Assembly (NCBI GenBank): GCA_018383375.1
Contig: JAHAWW010000169.1
Location: 1-13,384, forward strand
Length of the DNA: 13,384 nt
DNA from: Prevotellamassilia sp.
Lineage (GTDB): Bacteria; Bacteroidota; Bacteroidia; Bacteroidales; Bacteroidaceae
Direction: 5' to 3'
The notes beneath the pieces are model-generated. The model had not been told where the DNA came from, ran no database searches, and saw only the letters and a list, made by a program, of their open reading frames with translations. This document shows positions 1 to 6,927 of the stretch, piece by piece. The position numbers and the translations under genes were made by a program. Each line of letters starts with the position of its first letter. Positions within the stretch are counted from its first letter, which is position 1.

Positions 1-391
1 GGTAGGCCCCACACATAAGTCCGGCCCGGCGGGCGCCGTCCATTATCTCGGGAAAGCGCTCGTCGGTGAGGCTGGTGCCCTCGGTGGCTATGATGAAGGC
101 AAATCTGAGAGGACTTCCGCCGACCACGGCTGCCGAGACTTTTTCCCAATCGATGGGGCCTTGATGATGGCTGACGTCGATTCCGCGTACGGGAAACTCG
201 ACGGGATAGTCCACCGTGCCAAAGACGCCTTGCCAAATGCGTGTGAGCGGAGAAAGGAAAAAAGCCCACAAGCCCCACAAGAGTCCGGCCACGACAATGA
301 AGCTCACGGCCGTGCGCACTGGGGCGCTCAAGCGCAAAGCCAGGCGGGCTATGAGATGGCGGCTATTTCGGCGACGACGGCGGCGGGTCAT
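1..391 (-). CDS. GH25-family lysozyme-like protein, N-terminal part, cut by the window edge
   Basis: Translating the minus strand from ATG at 391 gives 130 codons with no stop before the window ends. Residues 3-8 are six consecutive arginines. Residues about 29-46 form one hydrophobic membrane segment with no obvious signal-peptidase site, so the protein is probably anchored in the inner membrane with its catalytic part in the periplasm. From residue 70 the sequence GIDVSHHQGPIDW matches the start of glycoside hydrolase family 25, including the conserved first Asp (D72). FAFIIATEG (97-105) and GLMCGAY (124-130) follow in the expected family order. GH25 enzymes cleave the MurNAc-GlcNAc bond of peptidoglycan. 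The usual Lys of the KATEG motif is Ile101 here. The catalytic DxE motif lies beyond the edge and cannot be checked. No in-frame start exists just upstream and no clear ribosome binding site is seen. Confidence 0.85.
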   Translation of the reverse strand, partial: MTRRRRRRNSRHLIARLALRLSAPVRTAVSFIVVAGLLWGLWAFFLSPLTRIWQGVFGTVDYPVEFPVRGIDVSHHQGPIDWEKVSAAVVGGSPLRFAFIIATEGTSLTDERFPEIMDGARRAGLMCGAY

Positions 392-394
392 TGG

Positions 395-517
395 CTGGAT
401 GTGGAGTTTGGGGTGAAAGAATAAAGAGGTAAAGGGAAATAGAAAGAGGTTGAGAGAGTAAAGAAGGTAGAGAATGGTGAAGAAGGATAGGAAAGGCAGA
501 AGTATTGCAGAGAAGGG
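395..517 (-). other. Pyrimidine-rich leader upstream of the GH25 gene
   Basis: Read on the minus strand, this stretch is almost entirely C and T, with CTCTTTA/CCTTTA-like words recurring every 8-10 bases up to about 15 bases before the GH25 start codon. It resembles, in degenerate form, the CT-rich octamer arrays before ttcA and clpP. No TAnnTTTG promoter element or coding region is evident. Its role is unknown. Confidence 0.4.
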
Positions 518-531
518 ATTGGGCCCCATTG

Positions 532-783
532 TGTGCCGACCTTATTGGCCGGAATATTCGTGAGCATCATATTCACATACCCGGGCGACCTGGCTATTAT
601 GTTAGGCCCTTTCACGGCTTTCATAGACGCTATCCCCCTTATTGTGCCGACCTTACAGGCCGGATTTTAGAGGTTGCCGCATACCCAGGCCTGACGACCT
701 GGGCTATTATGTTACGGCCCTTCAGGCCTTGCTCGGCCGCTCATAAGAACAATACGCCCTTACAGGCCTTGTCTGGACGCTTT
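532..783. repeat. Degenerate ~110 bp palindromic intergenic repeat, two copies plus a partial third
   Basis: Copy A (about 532-640) and copy B (about 643-750) share, in order, TGCCGACCTTA (534 and 645), GGCCGGA, ATACCC (577 and 681), GGCTATTATGTTA (592 and 702) and GGCCCTT (605 and 716), with offsets of 104-111 bases. A partial third unit (GCCCTTACAGGCCTTG) starts at about 755. Small inverted repeats recur inside the units: CCCAGG/CCTGGG around loop 690-696 and GGCC-n5-GGCC at 717-729. An open reading frame crosses the region on the plus strand, but its residues simply reflect the repeat and resemble no protein I recognise. The overall form fits a REP-like non-coding repeat. Confidence 0.6.
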
Positions 784-845
784 ATTGACTCTTCGTACCT
801 CCCGACTTTTGCCTCTTCCCGACTCATTAATTAAATAATAAATAA

Positions 846-882
846 TACACAATCTGCCGGTGATGTGCCGGCAGACTGTGTA
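846..882 (-). terminator. Rho-independent terminator of pfp
   Basis: A 15-bp stem (846-860 with 868-882, one G-T pair) closes a 7-base loop. It begins about 15 bases beyond the pfp stop. On the minus strand the hairpin is followed by an AT-rich, T-rich tail (positions 845 down to 827). On the plus strand no T tract follows, so it serves the minus-strand gene. Confidence 0.85.
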
Positions 883-896
883 AAATGATGTGAGGC

Positions 897-2534
897 TTAT
901 GCCTGTTCGAGTCGGAGTGTGATGGTGGACTGGTCGCACACCTCGGTCGGACCGAAATACTGGATGGGACCGGGATAGACGAAGCAGGTGTTTTTGGCCC
1001 ATTCGTCGCGGTGGGCGGCAAAGGTCTTGAAAGGTGCACCGTCGAGGCGTACAAGGGCCTTGCGAATGACGGGTTTCATTTCGCCGTGGCGACGCTCCAT
1101 ATTCATCATCATTGTGATGGGCACACCGCCGGCAATCCATTCTTCGGCAGGAGCCGTGGTGTTCTTGACGATGGCCATATAGCCCGTTTTGCCGTTGGCC
1201 ACAAGCTGGGCGGCGCTGGTGCCGAGAGCGTAGCAATAGTCGGCGTCGTAGTTTGAAGGCGCAGCGCAACGACCTTCGTAGCCGAAGAAGTGGTGTTGAG
1301 CAGCAAACTTACCGGCAAACTTGCCTTCAGCCTTCCAAGCATCGAGCTTTTTGGCCACCATTTCAGAGAGCAGTTTTTCAGTCTCGATGAGCGACACTTG
1401 AACGTTGCCGTGGGGGTCGCGCTCCATGGTGAGCTGGCGAGCTACGGTTTCGGGCAGGCTTTCATAGACGGCGGCGTTGGCGGCAGAGAGTTTAGACAAG
1501 ATCCAAGCACGCTGGTCGTCGGCGCTGACGGCTGCAGCCTCGGGCGTAGAAAGCAGGTCGTTGAGTTCGGCGATGAGGGCTTTCATGGCCGGGATAAACT
1601 CGATGAGACCTTCGGGGATGAGCACGGTGCCGAAGTTGTTGCCATCGGCAGCACGTTGTGCCACGACTGAGGCGATATAGTTTACGATGTCGTCGAGCGT
1701 CTGGTTTTTCTCTTCAACTTCTTCGCTGATGATGCAGATGTTGGGTTGGCACTGGAGGGCACATTCGAGAGCGATGTGGCTGGCCGAGCGACCCATGAGT
1801 TTGATGAAGTGCCAGTATTTGCGTGCAGAGTTGGCATCGCGCTGGATGTTGCCAATGACTTCAGCGTAGGTCTTGCAAGCAGTGTCGAAACCGAAGCTGG
1901 TTTCAATCTGTTCGTTTTTGAGGTCGCCGTCGATAGTCTTGGGGCAGCCAATCACCTGTACGCCGCAACCTTTGGCAGCATAGTATTCGGCCAAAACGCA
2001 AGCGTTGGTGTTGGAGTCGTCGCCACCGATGATGACGATGGCTTTGATATTCAGTTCGCGGATGATTTCGAGACCGGCCTCAAACTGCTCAGCTTTTTCG
2101 AGTTTGGTGCGGCCGGAGCCAATGAGGTCGAAACCGCCGGTGTTGCGGTATTCAGCCACAATCTCGTCGGTGATTTCCATGTATTTGTGGTCTACGAGAC
2201 CGCCGGGACCCATAAGGAAACCATAGAGTTTGCTGTCGGGGTTTTGCTTTTTGAGTTCGTCGAAGAGGCCGCAGATGACGTTGTGACCGCCGGGAGCCTG
2301 TCCGCCTGAGAGGATGACACCCATATTCATGGGAGCATAAGTCTTTTTCTCGTTAGAAGGCACAAATTCCACGAGGGGCATGCCGTAGGTGTTGGGGAAG
2401 AGAGCTTTGATTTCTTCCTGGTCACCCACGCTCTGTGTGGGTTGACCCTCTTTGATGCTCACGTTGCCGCGCAGACCGAGAGGGAGTTTGGGCTGATAGG
2501 CCGAACGAGCAATTTGCAATGCACTTTTTTCCAT
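897..2534 (-). CDS. pfp: Pyrophosphate--fructose 6-phosphate 1-phosphotransferase (PPi-dependent phosphofructokinase)
   Basis: This 545-residue cytosolic enzyme interconverts fructose 6-phosphate and fructose 1,6-bisphosphate using PPi instead of ATP, a reversible step of glycolysis and gluconeogenesis. The length fits the long PFP subfamily of Bacteroidota, spirochaetes and plants; ATP-PfkA is about 320 residues. Key motifs are visible: GGQAPGGHN (77-85), GGDDSNT (170-176), PKTIDGDL (198-205) and MGRSASH (246-252). The Asp after GGD and the Lys in PKTIDGD are the residues that mark PPi use; ATP enzymes have Gly at the first site and PGTIDND at the second. The gene is transcribed alone, divergently from mlaE, from a good promoter at 2623-2653, and ends at a strong hairpin at 846-882. 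The 5' leader is about 80 bases. The start at 2534 gives the N-terminus expected for the family. In some Bacteroidota annotations it is called pfkA. No damage is seen. Confidence 0.95.
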   Translation of the reverse strand: MEKSALQIARSAYQPKLPLGLRGNVSIKEGQPTQSVGDQEEIKALFPNTYGMPLVEFVPSNEKKTYAPMNMGVILSGGQAPGGHNVICGLFDELKKQNPDSKLYGFLMGPGGLVDHKYMEITDEIVAEYRNTGGFDLIGSGRTKLEKAEQFEAGLEIIRELNIKAIVIIGGDDSNTNACVLAEYYAAKGCGVQVIGCPKTIDGDLKNEQIETSFGFDTACKTYAEVIGNIQRDANSARKYWHFIKLMGRSASHIALECALQCQPNICIISEEVEEKNQTLDDIVNYIASVVAQRAADGNNFGTVLIPEGLIEFIPAMKALIAELNDLLSTPEAAAVSADDQRAWILSKLSAANAAVYESLPETVARQLTMERDPHGNVQVSLIETEKLLSEMVAKKLDAWKAEGKFAGKFAAQHHFFGYEGRCAAPSNYDADYCYALGTSAAQLVANGKTGYMAIVKNTTAPAEEWIAGGVPITMMMNMERRHGEMKPVIRKALVRLDGAPFKTFAAHRDEWAKNTCFVYPGPIQYFGPTEVCDQSTITLRLEQA

Positions 2535-2622
2535 AAAAGAGATAGCTGTTTGAGGTGATTTATAGATTGTTGAATATTAAAGTCGGCGTATGTGCGCTTA
2601 TTTTTTTCCTTTCTTTAATCCG

Positions 2623-2653
2623 CAAAATTAGTGCAAATGAAGTAATTTTGCAA
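2623..2653 (-). promoter_or_regulatory. Promoter of pfp (Bacteroidota TTG-20-TAATTTTG type)
   Basis: On the minus strand a TTG (plus positions 2651-2653) is followed by exactly 20 bases and then TAATTTTG (plus 2623-2630), an exact match to the TAnnTTTG -7 consensus of the Bacteroidota primary sigma factor. Transcription should begin near 2615, leaving an untranslated leader of about 80 bases before the pfp ATG at 2534. Confidence 0.75.
2643..2650 (+). promoter_or_regulatory. -7 element of the mlaE promoter
   Basis: TAATTTTG matches the TAnnTTTG consensus and lies 34 bases before the mlaE ATG, which would give a leader of about 27 bases. No TTG/TTTG is present at the expected distance upstream (2620-2622 reads CCG), so it looks weaker than the opposing pfp promoter, in whose spacer it lies. 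Confidence 0.5.
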
Positions 2654-2684
2654 CTCTGAGAATAAAAATCCAACTTCAGCGACT

Positions 2685-3431
2685 ATGTTTATCCTATCAG
2701 GTCTGCACACATTTGGGGCGTATCTGCGGTTGATGGGGCGTGTGTTTTCACGTCCGGAGCGTATGCGCATCTTCTTCAAGCAGTGTCTTAAAGAGATGGC
2801 CCAGCTCGGTGTAGGCTCCATCGGCATCGTGCTGCTCATTTCGTTTTTTATCGGAGCAGTCATTTGTATTCAGATTAAGCTCAACATTCAGAGTGCATGG
2901 ATGCCCATGTGGGTGTCGGGCTACACCACGCGAGAGATTATGCTGCTCGAGTTTTCATCGTCTATTATGTGCCTTATTTTGGCCGGCAAGGTGGGTAGCA
3001 ACATCGCCTCGGAATTGGGCGCTATGCGCACCACCCAACAGATTGATGCGCTGGAGATTATGGGCGTCAACTCAGCCTCATTTCTCATCCTGCCCAAGAT
3101 AGTGGGACTGGTGGCGATGATACCTTTCCTCGTGATATTCAGCACGACCAGCGGTGTCATCGGAGCCTATGCCACGGCCTATATTGGCCACATCATCACC
3201 CCCACCGACCTCACCGCAGGTATGCAACATGACTTCACGCAGTGGTATTTTTGGATGGGCGCCATTAAGAGCCTCTTTTTCGCTTTTATCATAGCCAGCG
3301 TGTCGTCGTTTTACGGCTATACCGTCGAGGGCGGCTCAAACGAAGTGGGCAAAGCCTCGACCAACGCCGTGGTGTCGAGCAGTATGCTCATACTTTTTTC
3401 TGATATGTTTCTCACCCAATTGCTGTCATGA
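2685..3431 (+). CDS. mlaE: MlaE-family ABC transporter permease (outer-membrane lipid transport)
   Basis: This 248-residue inner-membrane protein belongs to the MlaE/YrbE permease family, which with an MlaF-type ATPase and an MCE-domain protein moves phospholipids between inner and outer membrane. The family hallmark is GKVGSNIASELGAM at 101-114, followed by TTQQIDALEIMGVNS (116-130), which corresponds to the coupling segment that contacts the ATPase. Hydrophobic segments lie near residues 44-64, 91-101, 133-165, 195-213 and 230-246. The amphipathic N-terminus before the first membrane segment is also typical. The stop overlaps the start of the next gene (ATGA at 3428-3431), so the pair is probably translationally coupled. 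No MCE-domain (MlaD) gene follows directly. The direction of lipid flow and the exact substrate are not shown by the sequence. Confidence 0.9.
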   Translation: MFILSGLHTFGAYLRLMGRVFSRPERMRIFFKQCLKEMAQLGVGSIGIVLLISFFIGAVICIQIKLNIQSAWMPMWVSGYTTREIMLLEFSSSIMCLILAGKVGSNIASELGAMRTTQQIDALEIMGVNSASFLILPKIVGLVAMIPFLVIFSTTSGVIGAYATAYIGHIITPTDLTAGMQHDFTQWYFWMGAIKSLFFAFIIASVSSFYGYTVEGGSNEVGKASTNAVVSSSMLILFSDMFLTQLLS

Positions 3432-4189
3432 TAGAGATTACACAACTCACCAAATCGTTTGAAGACAAACAAGTGTTGCGTGGCATCACCAGCCGGTTTG
3501 ACGCCGGAATGACCAACCTCATCATAGGTCAGAGCGGTTCGGGCAAGACGGTGTTGATGAAATGCATCGTGGGACTTTTCTCACCCACGTCTGGAGATGT
3601 CCTCTATGACGGCCGCAGTTTTGTGGCTATGGACAAGGCCGCACGCACGGCCCTAAGACGAGAAATGGGGATGATTTTCCAAAGCGCAGCTCTCTTTGAC
3701 AGCATGACGGTGCTCGAAAACGTGATGTTTCCGCTCGACATGTTTTCAGACATGGCCTTCAAAGACCGCCTTCGTCGCGCACGCACATGCCTGGATCGTG
3801 TAGGCCTGCTCGACGCTGAGCGCAAATATCCCGGCGAAATCTCGGGCGGTATGCAAAAACGTGTGGCCATTGCCCGTGCCATCGTCTTAAATCCCGTCTA
3901 CCTCTTTTGCGACGAGCCCAATTCGGGCCTCGACCCAAAGACATCACTCGTCATTGACAAACTCATACACAGCATCACACATGAGTATGGTATGACCACC
4001 ATTATCAACACCCACGACATGAACTCCGTGTTGGGCATCGGTGAACACATACTCTATCTCTATAATGGCATGGCCGAATGGGAAGGCAACAAAGACCAAG
4101 TCATCAACACCGACAATGAGCGACTTAGCGACTTCATTTTTGCCTCCGACCTGCTCAAAAAAATGAGAGCTGAAGTGACCAAAAAGTGA
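3428..4189 (+). CDS. mlaF: MlaF-family ABC transporter ATP-binding protein
   Basis: This 253-residue cytosolic ATPase is the partner of the upstream MlaE permease. All nucleotide-binding motifs are intact: Walker A GQSGSGKT (34-41), Q-loop Q85, signature SGGMQKR (139-145), Walker B YLFCDEP with catalytic Glu163, D-loop region SGLDP (166-170) and switch His196 in NTHDMNS. The SGGMQKR form of the signature is characteristic of the MlaF/Mkl branch rather than ordinary importers, which usually have SGGQQQR. The start codon overlaps the mlaE stop by ATGA, supporting one operon and stoichiometric production. In many Bacteroidota an MCE protein gene follows; here the next gene, 71 bases on, is an unrelated DUF486 membrane protein, so the MlaD-like component must be encoded elsewhere if the system is complete. 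Confidence 0.92.
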   Translation: MIEITQLTKSFEDKQVLRGITSRFDAGMTNLIIGQSGSGKTVLMKCIVGLFSPTSGDVLYDGRSFVAMDKAARTALRREMGMIFQSAALFDSMTVLENVMFPLDMFSDMAFKDRLRRARTCLDRVGLLDAERKYPGEISGGMQKRVAIARAIVLNPVYLFCDEPNSGLDPKTSLVIDKLIHSITHEYGMTTIINTHDMNSVLGIGEHILYLYNGMAEWEGNKDQVINTDNERLSDFIFASDLLKKMRAEVTKK

Positions 4190-4260
4190 CGTATGAAACG
4201 AACAGCCCTCACCTCCCCGACCATACACCTATATTAATATTTTAAGACCATTCCTCACAG

Positions 4261-4629
4261 ATGACAGCCGTCTATACCCTCATTTTGCTCATTGTTTCCA
4301 ACGTGTTTATGACCTTGGCCTGGTATGGTCATCTCAAACTCCAAACCTCAGGCATCAGCACCCGTTGGCCCTTGCTCTTGGTGGTTTTGTTTTCGTGGGG
4401 CATTGCTTTGTTTGAATATATGTGTCAAGTGCCGGCCAACCGCATAGGCTTCGAGGGCAATGGCGGACCGTTCTCGCTTGTCCAACTAAAAGTGATACAA
4501 GAAGTTGTCTCGCTCATTGTCTTCGCCGTATTGGCCGGAATGATGTTTAAGGGACAGGCCCTCGGCTGGAACCATCTCGCCGCATTCGTCTGCCTCGTGG
4601 CGGCCGTCTATTTTGTGTTTATGAAATGA
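4261..4629 (+). CDS. DUF486 family small membrane protein (DMT-superfamily-like)
   Basis: This 122-residue protein has four predicted membrane segments, near residues 3-21, 36-52, 80-97 and 104-121. The conserved block QVPANRIG (55-62), GGPFS (68-72) and QLKVIQEVVSL (75-85) is the DUF486 hallmark. The family looks like a half-size member of the drug/metabolite transporter superfamily, but I know of no established substrate, so no function is assigned. It begins 71 bases after mlaF in the same direction. The gap is AT-rich near its end and holds no clear promoter or terminator, so it may be co-transcribed with mlaEF. The reading frame looks complete, with the usual family length. Confidence 0.88.
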   Translation: MTAVYTLILLIVSNVFMTLAWYGHLKLQTSGISTRWPLLLVVLFSWGIALFEYMCQVPANRIGFEGNGGPFSLVQLKVIQEVVSLIVFAVLAGMMFKGQALGWNHLAAFVCLVAAVYFVFMK

Positions 4630-4657
4630 TAGACGAAAACTGAATTGCCGCTCATAG

Positions 4658-4717
4658 CCCTTAGTCACAACTTTTAGTTTCTTAGTCTTTAGACTGTTAG
4701 ACTCTTAGTCTTTTGGT
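4658..4717 (+). repeat. Imperfect octanucleotide array upstream of ttcA
   Basis: Between the DUF486 stop and the ttcA start the sequence divides into short CT-nn-TTAGT units: CCCTTAGT (4658), CTTTTAGT (4671), CTTAGT (4681), CTTTAGA (4687), CTGTTAGA (4694), CTCTTAGT (4702) and CTTTTGGT (4710). AGACT/AGTCT pairs inside it (4697-4701 with 4705-4709, and 4683-4686 with 4691-4694) could form tiny hairpins, and a T-run follows at 4711. It ends 9 bases before the ttcA ATG. A near-identical unit recurs before clpP. Confidence 0.6.
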
Positions 4718-4726
4718 CGCCCCAAT

Positions 4727-5455
4727 ATGTCAACAGACCCTCGCCGCCTTGAACGCCAACTGCGCCGCCATTTTTATGCCGGCATCAAGCGCTATGCACT
4801 CATTGAGAAAGGAGACTCCATTTTGCTCGGCCTTTCCGGCGGAAAAGACTCGCTGGCCCTACTCGATTTGCTCGGTGAAGCGATGAAGCGCTCCGGAAGA
4901 CAGTTTGACGTGAAAGCCCTCCATGTGCGCGTGGCCGGCGTGGACTATCAGTCTGACGCCGATTATCTCACCGCAAAAGCCAAGGCAGCAGGCGTAGAAA
5001 TCTATTTCGAAGAAATCAGTTTTGAACCCGACCGCAATGAGCGACGCTCACCCTGTTTCCTTTGTGCTTGGCACCGCCGCAAAGCCCTCTTTGACTTGGC
5101 ACAGCGTTTGGGGTGCAACAAAATAGCTCTCGGACATCATCAAGACGACATCTTGCGCACGGCACTAATGAACCTCGCCCACCAAGGCGCTTTTGCCACT
5201 ATGCCGGCACGGTTGACGATGCGCAAATTTCCCGTCACCATCATTCGTCCGCTCTGTATGGTGAGCGAAGCAACCCTCAAAGCACACGCCGAGATTGAAG
5301 GATATCAACCACTCGTCAAATTGTGTCCCCACGAAAAAGAGTCAGACCGCACACGCATCGAGACTGTGGCCGAAGCTTTCAGAGCGCTCAACCCCGACTT
5401 CAGACACAGCCTTTGGCACGCCCTCGACAGTGCAGGAAAGCTCACTGAAGGCTGA
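4727..5455 (+). CDS. ttcA: TtcA-family tRNA 2-thiolation protein (PP-loop ATPase)
   Basis: This 242-residue protein is an adenine-nucleotide alpha-hydrolase with the PP-loop SGGKDS at 37-42. It contains CFLC (Cys110, Cys113) followed by an Arg-rich helix, ALGHHQDD (134-141), and a third cysteine at Cys200 in KLCPH. In Escherichia coli TtcA, a CxxC pair and one later Cys hold the iron-sulfur cluster needed to make 2-thiocytidine at tRNA position 32; the arrangement is the same here. It lacks the C-terminal domains of TilS, and the CxxC argues against TilS. Which nucleoside is thiolated here is an inference. The start at 4727 follows the octamer array with no Shine-Dalgarno. The next gene, tig, begins 93 bases downstream from its own promoter, so the two are probably separate units. 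Confidence 0.85.
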   Translation: MSTDPRRLERQLRRHFYAGIKRYALIEKGDSILLGLSGGKDSLALLDLLGEAMKRSGRQFDVKALHVRVAGVDYQSDADYLTAKAKAAGVEIYFEEISFEPDRNERRSPCFLCAWHRRKALFDLAQRLGCNKIALGHHQDDILRTALMNLAHQGAFATMPARLTMRKFPVTIIRPLCMVSEATLKAHAEIEGYQPLVKLCPHEKESDRTRIETVAEAFRALNPDFRHSLWHALDSAGKLTEG

Positions 5456-5482
5456 GTATGGAGAAAAAACAAAGCCCTTTTG

Positions 5483-5514
5483 TTTGGCCGTGCCGCTCAT
5501 TTACACTAATTTTG
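5483..5514 (+). promoter_or_regulatory. Promoter of tig
   Basis: TTTG (5483-5486), a 20-base spacer and TAATTTTG (5507-5514) make an exact match to the Bacteroidota -33/-7 consensus. Initiation near 5521 would leave a leader of about 28 bases before the tig ATG at 5549. It has the same 20-base spacing as the pfp promoter. Confidence 0.8.
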
Positions 5515-5548
5515 CCAGCCGAAACATTTCGCACAATAATTATACACT

Positions 5549-6901
5549 ATGAATATCAAATTTGAAAAAAACACCAACGTCAGCGGCGTGCTCACCATTG
5601 AGATGCAAAAAGCCGACTACGAAGAAAGCGTAAAGCAAGAACTCAAGAAAATCGGCAAAAAAGCACAAATGCCCGGTTTCCGTCCCGGTATGGTGCCCGC
5701 CGGACTCGTCAAAAAAATGTATGGCACGCAGGTGAAAGCCGAACAAGTGAACCAACTGTTGGGCAAGAGCCTCTTTGACTATATTCAAGAAAACAAAATC
5801 AATATGCTCGGCGAGCCTATCAACGCCGAAAACCACGAAGCACAAGACATCGAGAAACAAGACGACTTCGTCTTTGTTTTCGACATCGCTCTCGCTCCCG
5901 AAATCAACATCACGCTCGACGCTAACGATACCGTAGACTACTACGACATCGATGTGACCGACGAGCAGGTTGACGCCCAAGTCAAACAATATGCCCAAAG
6001 AGCCGGTCATCCCGAAGAGGCCGACACATATCAAGACCGCGACATCCTGCGCGGACGTTTGGCCGAACTTGATGCCGACGGACAAACCAAAGAGGGTGGC
6101 ATCATCGTGGAGAAGGCTTCACTCATGCCGACCTACTTCAAAAGCGATGACCAAAAGGCACTCTTTGCCACAGCTAAGAAAAACGAAGTGCTCACCTTCA
6201 ACCCCTCAAAAGCCTACGAGGGTAGCGACGCAGAAATAGCCGCTTTGCTCAAGATTGAAAAAGACCAAGTAGCCGATCACTCAGGCGACTTCTCTTTTGA
6301 GGTTGAAGAAATCAGTCGCTTTGTGCCCGCCGCCATCGACCAACAACTCTTCGACAACATCTTCGGTAAAGACACTGTCAAGAGCGAAGAAGAGTTTAAA
6401 AATAAAATCAAAGAAAATCTCGCCAAAGCCCACGAAGCCGACAGCGACTACAAACTCCTGCTCGACCTCCGCGCTTATGCCGAAAACAAAGTGGGCGAAG
6501 TGGAAATGCCCACCGACGTGCTCAAACGTGTGGTGAAAGCCAACAATGCCGACAAGAGCGAAGAGGAAATTGACAAGAATTTTGACAAGAGCATTGCCGA
6601 ACTCAAATGGCAACTCATCAAAAAAGAACTGCTCAAGGCCAACGAAATCAAGGTTGAAGAGAAAGATATCAAAGCCACTGCCATCGAGGCTGCACGCTTC
6701 CAGTTTGCGCAATATGGCATGACTGATATTCCCGACGAGTATCTCACTCAATATGCAAGCGAAATGCTCAAAAAACAAGAGCAGGTGGAAATGCTCGCTG
6801 AGCGCTGTGCCGACAACAAACTCACCAAAGCCCTCAAAGCCAAAGTGACACTCAACCATAAGACCGTTTCGCTTGAAGAGTTCGGTAAACTCTTTGCTTA
6901 A
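5549..6901 (+). CDS. tig: Trigger factor, ribosome-associated chaperone
   Basis: This 450-residue protein would bind the ribosome exit tunnel and shield nascent chains. The N-terminal ribosome-binding domain (about 1-115) contains GFRPGMVP at 43-50, corresponding to the GFRxGxxP signature loop; the second basic residue of the E. coli loop is Met here, as I recall for Bacteroidota homologues. A degenerate FKBP-like prolyl isomerase region follows (about 160-258), then a long, charged, helical C-terminal chaperone domain (about 260-450) rich in Lys and Glu. The length fits the family (E. coli 432). Sequence divergence from proteobacterial Tig is large, so the call rests on the signature loop, the domain plan and the tig-clpP-clpX order. 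A consensus promoter lies directly upstream. The downstream gap to clpP is 133 bases and carries hairpins and an octamer array. Confidence 0.92.
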   Translation: MNIKFEKNTNVSGVLTIEMQKADYEESVKQELKKIGKKAQMPGFRPGMVPAGLVKKMYGTQVKAEQVNQLLGKSLFDYIQENKINMLGEPINAENHEAQDIEKQDDFVFVFDIALAPEINITLDANDTVDYYDIDVTDEQVDAQVKQYAQRAGHPEEADTYQDRDILRGRLAELDADGQTKEGGIIVEKASLMPTYFKSDDQKALFATAKKNEVLTFNPSKAYEGSDAEIAALLKIEKDQVADHSGDFSFEVEEISRFVPAAIDQQLFDNIFGKDTVKSEEEFKNKIKENLAKAHEADSDYKLLLDLRAYAENKVGEVEMPTDVLKRVVKANNADKSEEEIDKNFDKSIAELKWQLIKKELLKANEIKVEEKDIKATAIEAARFQFAQYGMTDIPDEYLTQYASEMLKKQEQVEMLAERCADNKLTKALKAKVTLNHKTVSLEEFGKLFA

Positions 6902-6921
6902 AGCATAATAATTTAGTTTTG
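6893..6921 (+). promoter_or_regulatory. Candidate clpP promoter at the end of tig
   Basis: TAGTTTTG at 6914-6921 matches TAnnTTTG. A TTTG at 6893-6896, inside the last tig codons, lies 17 bases upstream, shorter than the 20-21 bases seen for the other promoters in this window. If used, the clpP leader would be about 107 bases and would include the hairpin and octamer array described next. Confidence 0.4.
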
Positions 6922-6927
6922 TAGTCT

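Noticed and set aside
161..424. Plus-strand reading frames opposite the GH25 gene
   Set aside because: They lie antisense to a clear GH25 motif series (GIDVSHHQG) and show biased, Arg/Ala-rich composition typical of shadow frames.
532..783. CRISPR array
   Set aside because: Only two and a half degenerate units of about 110 bases, with no uniform repeat and spacer lengths and no cas genes nearby.
505..834. A 109-codon plus-strand reading frame in the repeat region
   Set aside because: It coincides with the ~110 bp repeat, and repeated words (PGxxxxxYYVRPF / PGLTTWAIMLRPF) come from repeated DNA. There is no known domain and no plausible leader.
4727..5455. TilS (tRNA-Ile lysidine synthetase) as an alternative for the PP-loop protein
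   Set aside because: The CxxC pair plus a later Cys and the lack of TilS C-terminal domains favour the TtcA branch.
5540..6859. Long minus-strand reading frames opposite tig (181 and 192 codons)
   Set aside because: They are Phe/Val/Gly-rich mirror frames of the Lys/Glu-rich tig coding sequence, with no domain.
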